Assembly: GCF_000003195.3 (NCBI RefSeq)
Contig: NC_012873.2
Coordinates: forward strand, 7,091,894-7,155,893
Direction: 5' to 3'
Length of the DNA stretch: 64,000 bases
Origin: Sorghum bicolor
Lineage: Eukaryota > Streptophyta > Magnoliopsida > Poales > Poaceae
Both the position numbers and the translations under genes were made by a program. How positions within the stretch are numbered: the first letter of the stretch is position 1; each line of letters opens with the position of its first letter. Shown in pieces: positions 1-10,586 of this stretch. The notes beneath the pieces were generated by a model. That model did not search any database. It saw only the letters and a list, made by a program, of their open reading frames with translations, and was not told where the DNA came from.

Positions 1-129
1 AATTAGACATTTATTATCAGATGACAATGACTATGTCATCTTGTCGGTAGCTCGAGCTGTACAAAATATTCAATAGTAAAGGAAGATACGGTTGTCCTAG
101 GCTATGTAGTTATTTATCCAGGTAGAGAA

Positions 130-600
130 GACGACCACCAGATGATGTTTTCTAATTATTTGGTTGATGATCCGACATACGACCCACATTTATTCCGTTG
201 AAGGTTTGTGTGCATTTACTTGTGATTGTTAATTATTATATGATTTGTTTTAATTCTTTGTTTATTTTAGGTATAGGAGGAGTAGGGATCTTTTCCTATA
301 CTTGTTGTTGAATCACACGATGACTACTTTGTGCAGAAAAGAAGTACAACCGGTGTACTTGGATTAAGTTGTTTCCTCATAAATATGATCTGTCAAGGAT
401 GAGGAAGTAGTTGAGCCTACTGAGTGGTGGCCAAAATGTGGAACCTTCTCGTGAGAATAATTGTTTCATTAATGAATTTATTGAGGCACACAAAAGGATT
501 AGAGACAACGAAACCCATCACCGGTTAAAAAGAAGACATCATCGAGAACCTATGGCAACAATTTCCTAATAAACATTGGTTCATAGTCTTTTATTTAATT
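130..600 (+). pseudogene. PIF/Harbinger transposase remnant
   Basis: Two broken stretches resemble plant Harbinger-type (DDE_Tnp_4, ALP1-like) transposases. Around 165-400 the frame gives FSNYLVDDPTYDPHLFR, a stop, then after a probable intron (about 204-270) RYRRSRDLFLYLLLNH and HDDYFVQKRSTTGVLGLSCF, the usual conserved start of this family. At 460-590 a second block gives NEFIEAHKRIRDNETHH and, one frame over, DIIENLWQQFPNKHW, the usual C-terminal tail. The central catalytic part is missing and there is at least one stop and one frameshift, so it is dead. The family assignment is by memory of the motif pattern; it is only a relic of the enzyme type that moves Tourist-like MITEs. Confidence 0.6.
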
Positions 601-855
601 GTTACTTGTTAGGATGACTACATTCTATTTCACAAAGTGTAATCAGTACTTTTGTTTTCCTCTAAGTGTGATTAATACATATATTTTTTCCACAAAGTGA
701 AATCAGTGCTTTTGTTTTCCACGTGTTATCATTCATGTGGCTGGCCAACAGGAAGCAGAAGCCTACCACCACCAGCTAGTAGCCGGCCACCAGGAAGCAG
801 CAGCCTGCCACCAGAGTACTCTTTGAATATTTCTCCAATCTTCTCATCTAAACTC
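601..855. other. Transposon-derived flank with short direct repeat
   Basis: No gene is seen. A unit of about 30 bases (CACAAAGTG, then AATCAGT, then CTTTTGTTTTCC) occurs at about 631-660 and again at about 691-720 with few changes. It follows the Harbinger remnant and is probably part of that old element. Confidence 0.4.
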
Positions 856-2183
856 AATGCGCCAACCGTGTTGGCGAGTGGGTGATGGAAGACATATTAA
901 TATTTGGACTGACCCTTGGATCCCTCGGGATGGGAATCGGCAACCGAGCACCCCTAGAGAGGCCTCCTTACTAACAAGAGTAGAGGAACTAATTGACCCG
1001 GGCACTGGTGATTGGGATGAGCAGTTGGTCTATGAGACTTTCTGGGAGGAGGAAGCGGAGGTTATCTTAACAATTCCAATTGGCGAGGACACACCGGACT
1101 GGCCAGCATGGCACTTCGATTCAAAAGGTCGTTTCTCTGTCAAGTCGGCCTACAAGCTGGCTGTGCAAACCCACGACACTGAGGCTGGTCGGGAAGCTGG
1201 GACATCGGCAGAGGGGGGTTCAACAGCCAATTATTTCCCATGGCATAAAATACGACAGTTGAAAGTGCCCAATAAAGTCCAGATGTTTTTCTGGCGATTA
1301 ATCCATAATAGTCTGGCTGTCCGAAAAAATCTAAAAAGAAGGAAAGTCAAGACTGAAACTTTATGTCCGATATGCAATAGGCTTGATGAAGACTGCGGCC
1401 ATCTCTTTTTTAACTGTAAAAGGGCTCGAGAGTGTTGGCGTGATCTACACTTGGAAGAGGAGCGCTGCAGCTTAGCAAACTGTGGGTCAGGAAAGGATGT
1501 AGCACGGAAGGTGTGGGCAATGCAGCCGGAAGTCCAACTGAAGATCGTGGTGTTCCTGTGGAGGTGGTGGGCGGCAAGAAATAAAGCAAATGCGGGAGAA
1601 AGGGCACAAGCTGCTGGAGAGGTGTGCAATGCTGTCCAGTATCACTTACATGAGTTTGCAAACGTGAAGGAGTCAAACAGGACACGAAGTCAAGGTGAGA
1701 AAACAAAGTGGAAGCCTCCACAAGAAGATCACTATAAACTGAATGTTGAGGCTCTGTGCTAGATGTTGGGGCAGGTTTCATCCAAAGAGCTGCAAGCCCT
1801 CTGCATGCGGAAGCTCTGCCAGCTTTCCACAGCGTGAACAGAGCAGCACAACTTGGAATGACTCGGATCGAACTGGAAACTGATGCTACAAATCTTGGTA
1901 AGGCTTTAACAACGGAATGTTTTGATAGCAGCCCGGAAGGTGCCCTGTTTAGACAGATACGTGTGATGATGGCAAACAATTTCGTTTCTTGTTCCATCTC
2001 GACATGTCCTAATAGGGTGGCCGATGGTTTGGCCAACTATGGTGTAACAGCCTTTCCAGATGGAGGGCATGTGTTCTGGTGCCAGGCACCAAGCTTTGTA
2101 ACCGAATTGGTGTCCGACGATTTGCCTGGAGCTATTGGTCTATAAAGTTCTCTTTTTTTTAAAAAAAAATGCGCCAACCGTGT
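856..2183 (+). mobile_element. 5'-truncated non-LTR retrotransposon (LINE) with 16-bp target-site duplication
   Basis: The element body runs about 872-2167 and is bounded by identical 16-bp copies of AATGCGCCAACCGTGT at 856-871 and 2168-2183, with an A-run just before the right copy. This is the signature of target-primed reverse transcription with 5' truncation. Only the 3' part of the polyprotein remains (see the pseudogene entry). The empty site can be read directly as the sequence joining 855 to 2168. Confidence 0.9.
872..2145 (+). pseudogene. LINE polyprotein 3' end: zf-RVT and RNase H-like domains, frame-disrupted
   Basis: The frame up to 1762 encodes the zinc-binding reverse-transcriptase domain of plant LINEs: KVPNKVQMFFWRLIHNSL, then CPICNR, an HLFFNC motif and a CWRDL motif. 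Its reading frame stops at about 1762 just after KLNVEALC, where an RNase H-like domain normally begins. A second frame, 1756-2145, carries the rest of that domain (PLHAEALPAF, then IELETDATNL, then CPNRVADGLANYG). A small deletion and a stop separate the two, and the reverse-transcriptase core is absent. It is non-functional. Confidence 0.85.
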
Positions 2184-3079
2184 ACTCTTTGAATATTTCT
2201 TCCAGAGTCGAGTACAACGCATGATAGTTGTTCATTAGCACTATTTTCTTCACCATAAACACAAAATCCTGAAATCACATGAGATGGAAGGAGGATAATT
2301 TTGGGCGTTGGATAGATTATTGTTGGAGTTTATTTTCGTATAAACTTTTTTTTTTACTATTGGATGCTAAATATGGACACTCTTGGAGATAGTTGTATCT
2401 AAAACAACTCCATTCAACAATTTACCACCCGCTTGATTGAGGAGCATTGTTTTAGCGTCCTAGCCACTGTTCGCGCTCCCTCAATCACCAAAAAATATCA
2501 TTCTAAAACCTATACTACGAAAATATATTTCATGATAAATCTAATAACACTTAGTTAATATTATAAATATAATTTTTTTAATAAACTTAGTGAAATGTAA
2601 GATGGTTTGAAACTAGAATGACATTCTTTTGGGGCAGATGAGAGCGAGCAACTGCCACTCGAAGATTGTCATAATGCATAAACATTTTCGTTTTCCAAAT
2701 GCATCCACTTGAAAGGGCACCTCATGAACAAGTACCATCAACATACAGCTTTAAAAAAAGTGCCACCGACATACCGATTAGGACAGGAAACTGTTGCAGG
2801 GGAGAAAACTATAAACAACTAAAGACTTTCCAGTAATTCTCACGCTAATACATCACAAAAAGCGAACATTGAAGCACCTACAGTCCAACCAGTTAGTCGA
2901 AACATCAAAATTTCAGTATGAGTTCCCTGCAATTTCAGTTGACCAAAACATCCTAGAATCGAACGGCCTCCTACATAGTGAAAGACAGGGAAAATAGTTA
3001 TTGGTATACCTGCGTGCAACAACCGTGCTGCCATATACTATACTTGGATGCGAATGCAATGAGATTCTTTCAGTGGATG
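2184..3079. other. Intergenic and 3' flank of the Sel1/TPR gene
   Basis: AT-rich sequence with no ORF I can support. The part from about 2820 to 3079 probably contains the 3' UTR of the minus-strand Sel1/TPR gene. The middle part (2330-2640) looks like old degenerate repeat without clear ends. Confidence 0.4.
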
Positions 3080-6000
3080 TCAATGCTGGATCTGCTTTAG
3101 CTTTTCTTCTTGGTTTTCATAATCTTCAAGCCTCTTCAACCACCGCAAACCGAGATCACAGCCTGCCTCAGCTGCGATTTGAAACTGCTCTTTCGCTAGC
3201 TTTATTGGATCCTGCTGCAGGGTCCTTTTCCGCATTTTCCCAGTTGATGGACTCTTGCCTGAGTTGAATCTCGTAATCACTTCAGGTATTTCAGCACCTG
3301 AAAACAATTGCAAAGTTAGGTGGAACGAATAATTAACTTGTAACAAGATGTTACATGCTTTAGAATGCCCAAAATAACCAATATTCCACAATGGAAAAAG
3401 TCTACATCACCCCCTGAACTATGGGGTGGTGTCTACTTTAATCCCCGAACTATGAAACAGTCTAATTTACCCCCTGAACTATACAATAATGTGTAACTAA
3501 GTTACCCAGACACTATAGTCATCTCACAGACCTTTAAGAAGCAAGGATCCATATGCGACAGCAGCACCAGCATGTCCCTGGTGATGGTCAGAGTTCAAGT
3601 CTCAGAACATAAACCACAATCAAGTTATGTATACGAGAAACTGAACTTTGAGCATGTAATTCATATCATACTATCAACTATTCAGTTTTGTTGGAAAAAC
3701 TTGACACCTTTTCTGAAGCTCTATGAAAACACCACAACGCGGAAGCTATATCTCTCTTAACACAGTCTCCAGTTAGATATACAGCACCAAGAAGATATAA
3801 AGCGCCAGGGTGCAGCTGCAATCAAGGAGTCAGGTCAAAATAAAATAGCGCTGACAAATGCCACATCAGCAAGCACAGGATCAGCATTCAGATAAGCAGC
3901 CCACTGCATACCTGATCAACAGCTTGCTCAATGTAATGGAAAGCCTGTTGATCTGACTGAACATAGTCATTCTACATTAGCAACAAAGACAAACCATCAA
4001 TTAAAAGAACACAAATCCCATGAATATCAAAAGCCCACTGCCTAACAAAAAACTAGGTATGAACTGTGAAAACCTCAATTCTTAGTCGACATCCAAGTTC
4101 ATACTGTGCATCTGGATCACCCATATTTGCAGCTTCAACCAACAAAGCAGCACCACTGCACACGTGAAAACGGAACAGCTTTTAATTCACATGGAATTCT
4201 ATCGAGTCCAAGACATGTATCATGAGATGGCAGCAACAAAAACAAATGTTCCAAAAAGAAGCCAGCAACTTCATATAGTATTTTATGGACTAATTGAGTG
4301 AGCAGTTTTTAAGACGATCCAACTTCAGCCCCTTCTCTTCCAATTTTGTTTTATGTCAAGTTGCTAATTCCAATACATTCGTCTCCCAATATAATTCAAT
4401 TCAATGCTGAGGTAGCAAATTATGAAGCAACTAAATGGTGCATAATACTATTCTTGCATACTCCATAACAGAAATATATTGTTCGCAGCACGGCAGCAGT
4501 GACCTCCAACAACCAAATCTCAATACTGATTACTATTGAGGCTTCTCACAGCTTGTGGGTTACTGATGAGATTTCAACCACTAAATACGTAGTACCCTAT
4601 TTCTCTAATGCTACCCTATAGCTTGTAACCATTGATCAAGATTCTTGGGCATAGTTGCATTACAGTACAAAACTCTGCACTTCTATACACTAAACTTTCA
4701 ATTGCAATGACACTTTTTGGGTAGAATAGGATACAAATAGTTGTCTAGCACAAAACATGTGCTGCGCAGCATACTAGCCATATCAATCACAAGATCAGTA
4801 TGTGAATGCATGGCTTAAACAAATTATGTGGCTTAAAAAAAGAATTTTTTAACTAATTCTAACACCATGCTATATTTTGAAATAGTCTTAAGATTGATAA
4901 ATAAATAAAAAGTCTTGTTAACAAATTCTGATAGATATTAGGCACATATGAATCAGTTGCCAACTCTGCTAGCTAATTCACAATCCTAGAAGCCTAATAT
5001 AGTAACATATTTATCATCTAAATGATACATAGTGGTATCATATAGCAGCAAATATATGATGAGCAGCGTGCCTGCTAATGTAGAATGCATATATCAAGTT
5101 TCTGAAACCATAACACTGATAATACTTCTACCGTGCACTCATCAATGGTTTAGGACTCATTACTCAATCAACTTAAAGGGAATATGTAAAAGGGTTGTCA
5201 AAACAACGACAAAAGCATTGATGAAATGATTTTCGTGAATTTCCATGTTCCTGGAAGCAATAGAATAGAACATAGCAGCAACATAATTTACATGGCAAAA
5301 AAATCAGCATTACATTAAAATTACAAGAAGTAAAGTTACTCACACTGCCTTACAAGCTCCAGGAACATGATACTTGAAATGCATTTTGCCCAGCCAATAC
5401 CTCGCATGTGTATTATCATTATCAATCTCCAAAGCCAGCTCAAAGTTTTCCTTAGCACCCTTTACACATGAAGAAAGTTTTGTAAAAGGAGACGTTAAGA
5501 CCAATAAGCAGTGTCAAGCAGGTGTCTATGATAGGTACAACTTAGAAGGTTAAGCTGGTTAAATAACAAGGTCAGTGTGATCTAGTGGAATATCTCCACT
5601 ACACAACTCCAGCTGATTAATTCACGGAATATCTAGAGAACTCGTTACCCCAAATTCTCAGCCAATTCTGGAGATATCACAAATTTCACCTACCGGGCTA
5701 CAATCAGTGAACTTTTTCTGTCTGGATTAGGTGCTCCCTCATCTTATTGCAGAGAAATGGGGGCAGAAAGGAAGATAAACCCTAAGCCGTACCCTTAGAA
5801 GCGGGATGAGGCGCTTGTCATTGCGGTCGGCGTAGTCGATGACGCGGTCAACCTCCTGGAGCGCACTCCATCCCTTGGCCACCAGCTCCATCGCCTTCTT
5901 GTTCCTGTCGTGCATCCACCTCTGCAACCAGACACCAAAATACGAAATAAACCGCATCAGCATTTCTGCTCGCCACCAGCGCCGCCTGTATAAAACATGG

Positions 6001-6143
6001 CTATCATCAGATGGGATCCACCCACGGCCCACTCGACGCGCACTAACCTGTGGGTTCCGTGCGGCGGCGAGCTGGCTGGCGCGCATGGAAGAAGACGAAG
6101 ACGAGGCGGCGGCGGACAGCCGCCGCGCCGACGCCGCGAGCAT
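3080..6143 (-). CDS. Sel1/TPR-repeat protein, probably organelle-targeted
   Basis: Eight coding exons fit splice consensus and phase: 6143-6048, 5921-5793, 5459-5344, 4155-4074, 3971-3912, 3815-3708, 3577-3532 and 3297-3080, giving about 284 aa. The N-terminus ([17 protein letters not shown], then [10 protein letters not shown]) is rich in Ala, Ser and Arg with no acids, typical of a mitochondrial or plastid transit peptide. Helical repeats follow: [60 protein letters not shown] and [16 protein letters not shown], which have the A/G spacing of Sel1-like TPR units. The tail is charged and ends in KLKQIQH. The start is the first ATG in frame; the same frame is open upstream only from a GTG. Sel1/TPR repeats are protein-interaction scaffolds; the partner is unknown. 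Intron 7 contains repeat sequence. Confidence 0.85.
3391..3510. repeat. Repeat fragment inside intron 7 of the Sel1/TPR gene
   Basis: The motif CCCC(C/G)(T/A)GAACTATG recurs three times within about 80 bases (near 3410, 3443 and 3471). It looks like part of a dispersed grass element, but neither terminal repeat nor target duplication could be defined. Confidence 0.4.
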
Positions 6144-6407
6144 GACGGCGTGTTGGGCGAGGAGAGCGGCACGGACCACGAAGGCCTAGCCGCGAGCTAC
6201 AGCTGGTGCTCTGGCGGCGACGCCACCCCCGCACTCCCGTCGGCTTCCTCTTCTTCCAGCGGCTGCGGGCGAGGGGAGCGTGGAAGCAGTGGGGCCGTGG
6301 GGAGGAGGCGAGGAGCGGCCGCTCAGGCCGTCGAGAGCCCGAGTCGCTGACCGGTGGCCCCGCTTGAAACAAAGCCGAAGCTCATCGCATTCATGGGCCG
6401 GGCTGAG

Positions 6408-6645
6408 CTTAGGCTAGTTAACCCAAAAAACCAAAAAATTTTCAAGATTTTCCGTCACATTAAATCTTGCGGTATATGCATAAAATATTAAAATAGTCAA
6501 AAACAAAACTAATTATACAGTTTACTTGTAAATCACGGCATAAATCTTTTAAACCTAATTAGTCTATAATTAAATAATATTTACCACAAACAAAAGGGTT
6601 ACAATAACCGAAATTTTTTCATTTCGGCAACTGAACAAGGCCTTA
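6408..6645. mobile_element. Degenerate Tourist-like MITE (GGCCTTGTTTAG family)
   Basis: It carries the family interior (GTCACATTAAATCTTGCGG, then AAACTAATTATACAG, then CTAATTAGTCTATAATTAAA) and the right end CAAGGCC followed by TTA. The left end is mutated. It lies upstream of the Sel1/TPR gene. Confidence 0.7.
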
Positions 6646-6875
6646 CTCGAGACCCGAAATTGTACCGAGACACGGGACCGGTTATGCGGACCTTCCCAAC
6701 AAAATTGTATATCTTGCCTCTCAACTTTCAAAAATCTTTAAACTATCTCCCTTCTAGGGTTAAAAGTGGTTTCAAGGCAATTTCATCTTTTTGAGTTAAA
6801 AAATTCTCGCAAAAGATTTTTAACAAATGCAGGCATATGATAATTATTAATATTTGGAGCTTGAGTAGCACAGTT

Positions 6876-7137
6876 ACTCCCTCCATCAAAAAAGAATGGA
6901 AGTCTTGCTTTACACGGGAGTCAAACATTCCTGAGTTTGGCTAAGTTTGTCAAAAATAATATTAACATTTATATCTTAAAATTAGTTACCATAAAAACAT
7001 ATTTCATAATAATTCTAGCGATATTTATTACGTATCATCAATGTTAGTATTTTTCATAAAATGTTTAGATAAATTTGGGGTTGTTTGAGTCATCAAGAAG
7101 TGAGATTTTCATTATTTCTTGGACGAACGAAGTAGTT
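6876..7137. mobile_element. Stowaway-like MITE
   Basis: The left end CTCCCTCCATCAAAAAAG and the diverged inverted right end GGACGAACGAAGTAG flank AT-rich sequence. This is the Tc1/mariner-derived Stowaway pattern of grasses. Confidence 0.7.
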
Positions 7138-7155
7138 TTACAAAGACACCACAAA

Positions 7156-8079
7156 CGTCTTGTTAGCGTCTGTACTCAGGTCCAGGCACTGACGAGTGAT
7201 AATCTGCGTGTCTCCTAACCTGAATGGTGATGCAAGAAAAAACAGAGAGTTTATACTAGTTCGGGCCGATGATGCCCTACGTCCACTGAGAGGGTCGGAG
7301 CCTGTATTGCCTTGCACCCGAGAGTGTTTGTAGTAGGGGAGTACAAGCTTGTTGCGAGAGAGGGATGAGTCCCAGGTCTCGGCTTTAGGGAGTGTGAGAG
7401 GGGGTGTGCTCAGAGTCCTGAGGTGTCTGACTCTGTGCGTGTGCGCATTGAAGTGTTCGTGTGTCCCCTATGGGGTGCTCTCCCTCCCCTTTTATAGCCA
7501 CAAGGGGAGGTAGAGTTTTTACATATGTAAGTTTGGTGATTCATCCTCAATGCGCAGGGGAATTACAGTGTCGACACTGTGGAGATCGGCCGCCACGTCC
7601 TTGTGACATGGGCAGTGGTGTGGATGTTCCTGTTGGTGGTGTTGCCGAGCCCTGTTTGGGTCGTGGCCATCTGATCCGAGGCCCAGTACTCCGTCCTGCA
7701 ACAGTAGAACAGTAATTACCAGAGTATGGTAACAGTGGCGCGGGTTAACTTCTCCCATCCCTCTTATTGTCGTGTCGTACTCACAGTGACAGAGGTGAGG
7801 TGTTATATGGACGGGAGTTGTTGAAATAGTGGGCGACGTGCCCTGTGGCGGCGTGGGAAGCATGACTCATGTCGCGTTAGGGGTATGGCCGCCGTGTGTG
7901 AGAAGCCTGGCGCCGAGGCCGAGGCCGAGGCTCGGGCGAGGCGTTGATTGCGCTCGCGCTCGAGGCCAGGGCTCGGGCGAGACGTTGATTGTGCTATGGC
8001 TTGGGGCTTATCCCTGTTCCTTTTTGCCGCTTTTTTCTTCTTGGTTAGGGTATCCTGATTTATGGTACCCAACACGTCT
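7156..8079 (-). mobile_element. Solo LTR with 5-bp target-site duplication
   Basis: A 914-bp unit from 7161 to 8074 begins TGTTAGCG and ends ACCCAACA (TG..CA). It is flanked on both sides by CGTCT (7156-7160 and 8075-8079). On the minus strand there is a TATAAAA box at 7496-7490 followed by GGGGAGG, the expected promoter position inside an LTR, so the element is read on the minus strand. No internal domain, primer-binding site or second LTR is present, so recombination between LTRs probably removed the body. The distal third has tandem GC-rich repeats (7915-7990). Confidence 0.88.
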
Positions 8080-8164
8080 CACTGTCGATAGGAAGATCAC
8101 CTATAGCCTTTTCACACCTTTGAACTAGTTTGGAGATTGGCGGTGCACTTTGCTTCTTATGTTA

Positions 8165-8500
8165 TAACTAGCAAAAATGCCCGTGCGTTGCAACGGGAGA
8201 AAAATAGCTACAAAATATTAATAGAAAACAAGGACAAAATGTTACATATTTATTTATATTTTACCCTTTTTATAAACACTAAAAGCTATAATTTATCTTA
8301 CGATGACTACATTACGTGTGCACCTTAAACTAATTACACAATTTGGTTATAAATCACAAGACAAATCTTTTAGGTCTAATTAGTCTATGATTAGCCATAA
8401 TTGCTACAATAACCTACATGTGCTAACGATGGATTAATTAGGCTTAATAAATTTGTCTCGTAAATATGAAGTATACTTTCGTAATAAACTTATTTATAAC
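8165..8500. repeat. Fragmentary dispersed repeats
   Basis: At 8170 a short motif AATGCCCGTGCGTTGCAACG occurs, which is common in grass intergenic repeats. From about 8330 to 8475 there is a piece of the 345-bp Tourist-like family seen complete at 27839 (TTTTAGGTCTAATTAGTCTA, then CACATGTGCTAACGATGGA). Neither has intact ends. The stretch 8500-8900 shows nothing else. Confidence 0.5.
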
Positions 8501-8931
8501 TCAAATATATTAATAATATTTTCAATATTTTTAGTCAAAATACAAAATTGACTCCATAAGTAAAAAATATTTCTCAAAAAAAATGCCGATAGAATAAAAA
8601 AATGATGGTGATATCACGCTATACCACATTTGTTTGTAAGTTGTTCCTCAAACAAGTCATGAAAGGAGATCGGCCGAACACTCATTCAAAGTTAGTCAAG
8701 GTTAAAACAAATTTATCATGATTAGAAAAGCTTTAGTAATACTTTTAGTTGAAATGTAATCTTTTTTGTTATAGATAGATGAAGGATGAAAGCCCTATTG
8801 AGGGGGTAACTTTTGTACTACTACTACCGGCCTACCTACCGCTGCTCATATATCACACATTGAGAGGTCACCATCACAAACAACCGTACAACGTACTCGT
8901 CAAACACCGCTAGTGCGTGAGCCATCTGAAT

Positions 8932-9679
8932 TCAGCTGCCCCAGCAGGCTTTGCCGCTCCCAGCAGCGTCCCTCCCAAGCTCGCGGCGTGCAAGCATCTC
9001 AGCGAGAGCGCGGGAGTGCGGCCACTCGGGGTTCCCACGCGTCGCGGCCTCCCTGAACATGGCCTCGGCGCGCGCCAGCGAGTCGTCCACCGTGTCCCCC
9101 ACCAACCTTCCCAGCACGTCCGTGTACCGGTCTGTGGCGTTGCCGTCCGTGGCGCGCGTGATGGGTTTCCTCGTGTCCGCGAACTCCACCTCCGCCAGCG
9201 GCGACGGCTTGTGCTTCCGGTAGTTCCCTGTCCTCCTCTCTCACCTTGCTCGCCGCGGACGCGGACCCACCGAGCGTCACCGCCTCGCGCGGCTCACGCT
9301 CCCACTCCCACGAGGAGGACAGCCGCCGCTTCTGCGTGAACGTGCCTGCCGCCGGGTCTGCGAGCTCATGTTCGGACCCGGCCAGCGGCGGTTTCTTCTC
9401 CGAGGGCGCGAACGGCAGGACGCGCTGATCCGCTACCGCCTCCATGTGCCACGGCGTCGCCGCCGCTTTTCCCACCAGGTTCTTGCCGCCGCGGCCCCAA
9501 GCGCCAGTGGCCTCCTCGGCGCCGGAGAACTTCGGCAGCCGGTCCATGTAGTCGTCGCTCGGAGCGTCGCTGGAGTGCACGGCCGTGTCGCCCGCGCCCG
9601 CGGCTTCCGTCCAGACGGACAGGAGGCAGCAGCGCGCCGCGGCCAGGAGGTCGTCTATGGTGGTGATGGGCGGCCTCAT
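8932..9679 (-). CDS. Uncharacterised plant protein with an internal frameshift
   Basis: The ATG at 9679 opens a GC-rich frame beginning MRPPITTIDDLLAAARCCL and running to about 9240 (TFTQKRRLSSSWEWEREPRE). Near 9215-9240 the plausible frame shifts: the continuation NYRKHKPSPLAEVEFADTRK, then ATDGNATDRYTDVLGRLV and EMLARRELGRDAAGSGKA, lies one frame over and ends at 8932. Staying in the first frame gives low-complexity RHGRQRHRP-type sequence to 8999. No intron of usable length fits the junction. Either the gene is a young pseudogene or the original product uses one frame only. A TATA-like element lies at about 9880-9870 (-). I do not recognise the family. Confidence 0.5.
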
Positions 9680-9867
9680 GACCACCGAGGACGGGCTTAG
9701 ACGACGTCGGCTGCGGGGGAGGCGGCGTGCAGCGGGGATCGAACTGGATCGTGGATTTTGCCTTGTGGGCGGATTGATTTGGGATCAGGAGATTCGTTGT
9801 CGCGGGCTTAATCGGAAGTTGACGGAAGGGGAAGGGGCAGAAGATTTGGGGCAGACTGAAATTTTGG

Positions 9868-9884
9868 CTCTTTATAGATAGATA
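9868..9884 (-). promoter_or_regulatory. TATA box of the frameshifted gene
   Basis: On the minus strand the sequence reads TATCTATAAAGAGCC, about 190 bases ahead of the ATG at 9679. It supports the gene having been transcribed from here. Confidence 0.5.
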
Positions 9885-10586
9885 TAGATATGCTCACAAA
9901 AAGTATACTTATGTTATCTTATATATGGATATGGATTTTCTGTTGTCACGATCTTCTTCAACATCAGAGTGGTTAATTGCATGAATTTTCTATTTGTTAT
10001 CTTCTCCTTTTTGAACTCGTGGTTTTGTGGTTGTCCATGGTCCTTAGTCCTTACGATAACACTCGTCCAACCGCTCCACTCTCCACAGTGATACGGACTG
10101 CATTGCCAACGTCAAGGAAAGGTATTTTGAGTATTGGTTTTATCAGAAGAAAAATGCAAGATGGTCCTACTCTCAGATGTGAGGGCATGAGAATGAGACC
10201 AGAAGAACCAGGGCTGCACCTAATTATCAGGAACACAGGTGACATGTTTTTACGTGCAATTATCAGGTCAAGTCTTCTCTCGAAGATACAGCTCTGAAGG
10301 AAACAAAAAAACAAATAGTTCTGAAGAATGAACACAATAAAAAAAAGGTGTGTGTAATGTGAATATGTGATCATACCGAAGCTGATCATACCAATCTGTA
10401 TACTGTATATCATATAAACTGTATTTGTACAACGATCACATCCTTCAGATGCCTATAATTCTCGCTTTTTTAGGAGTACTCTTGAGCAAACATGGAGATT
10501 TCTCAATTTTTCTCACATACTTTTCAGTGTATGATTCTAGTAACTTCTAAGCATAACTCATAGAGCAGCAACCAGCAAGTCATCAG
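9885..10586. other. Intergenic; 3' flank of the F-box/kelch gene
   Basis: AT-rich with no supported ORF. The part next to 10587 is expected to contain the 3' UTR of the minus-strand kelch gene. Confidence 0.4.
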
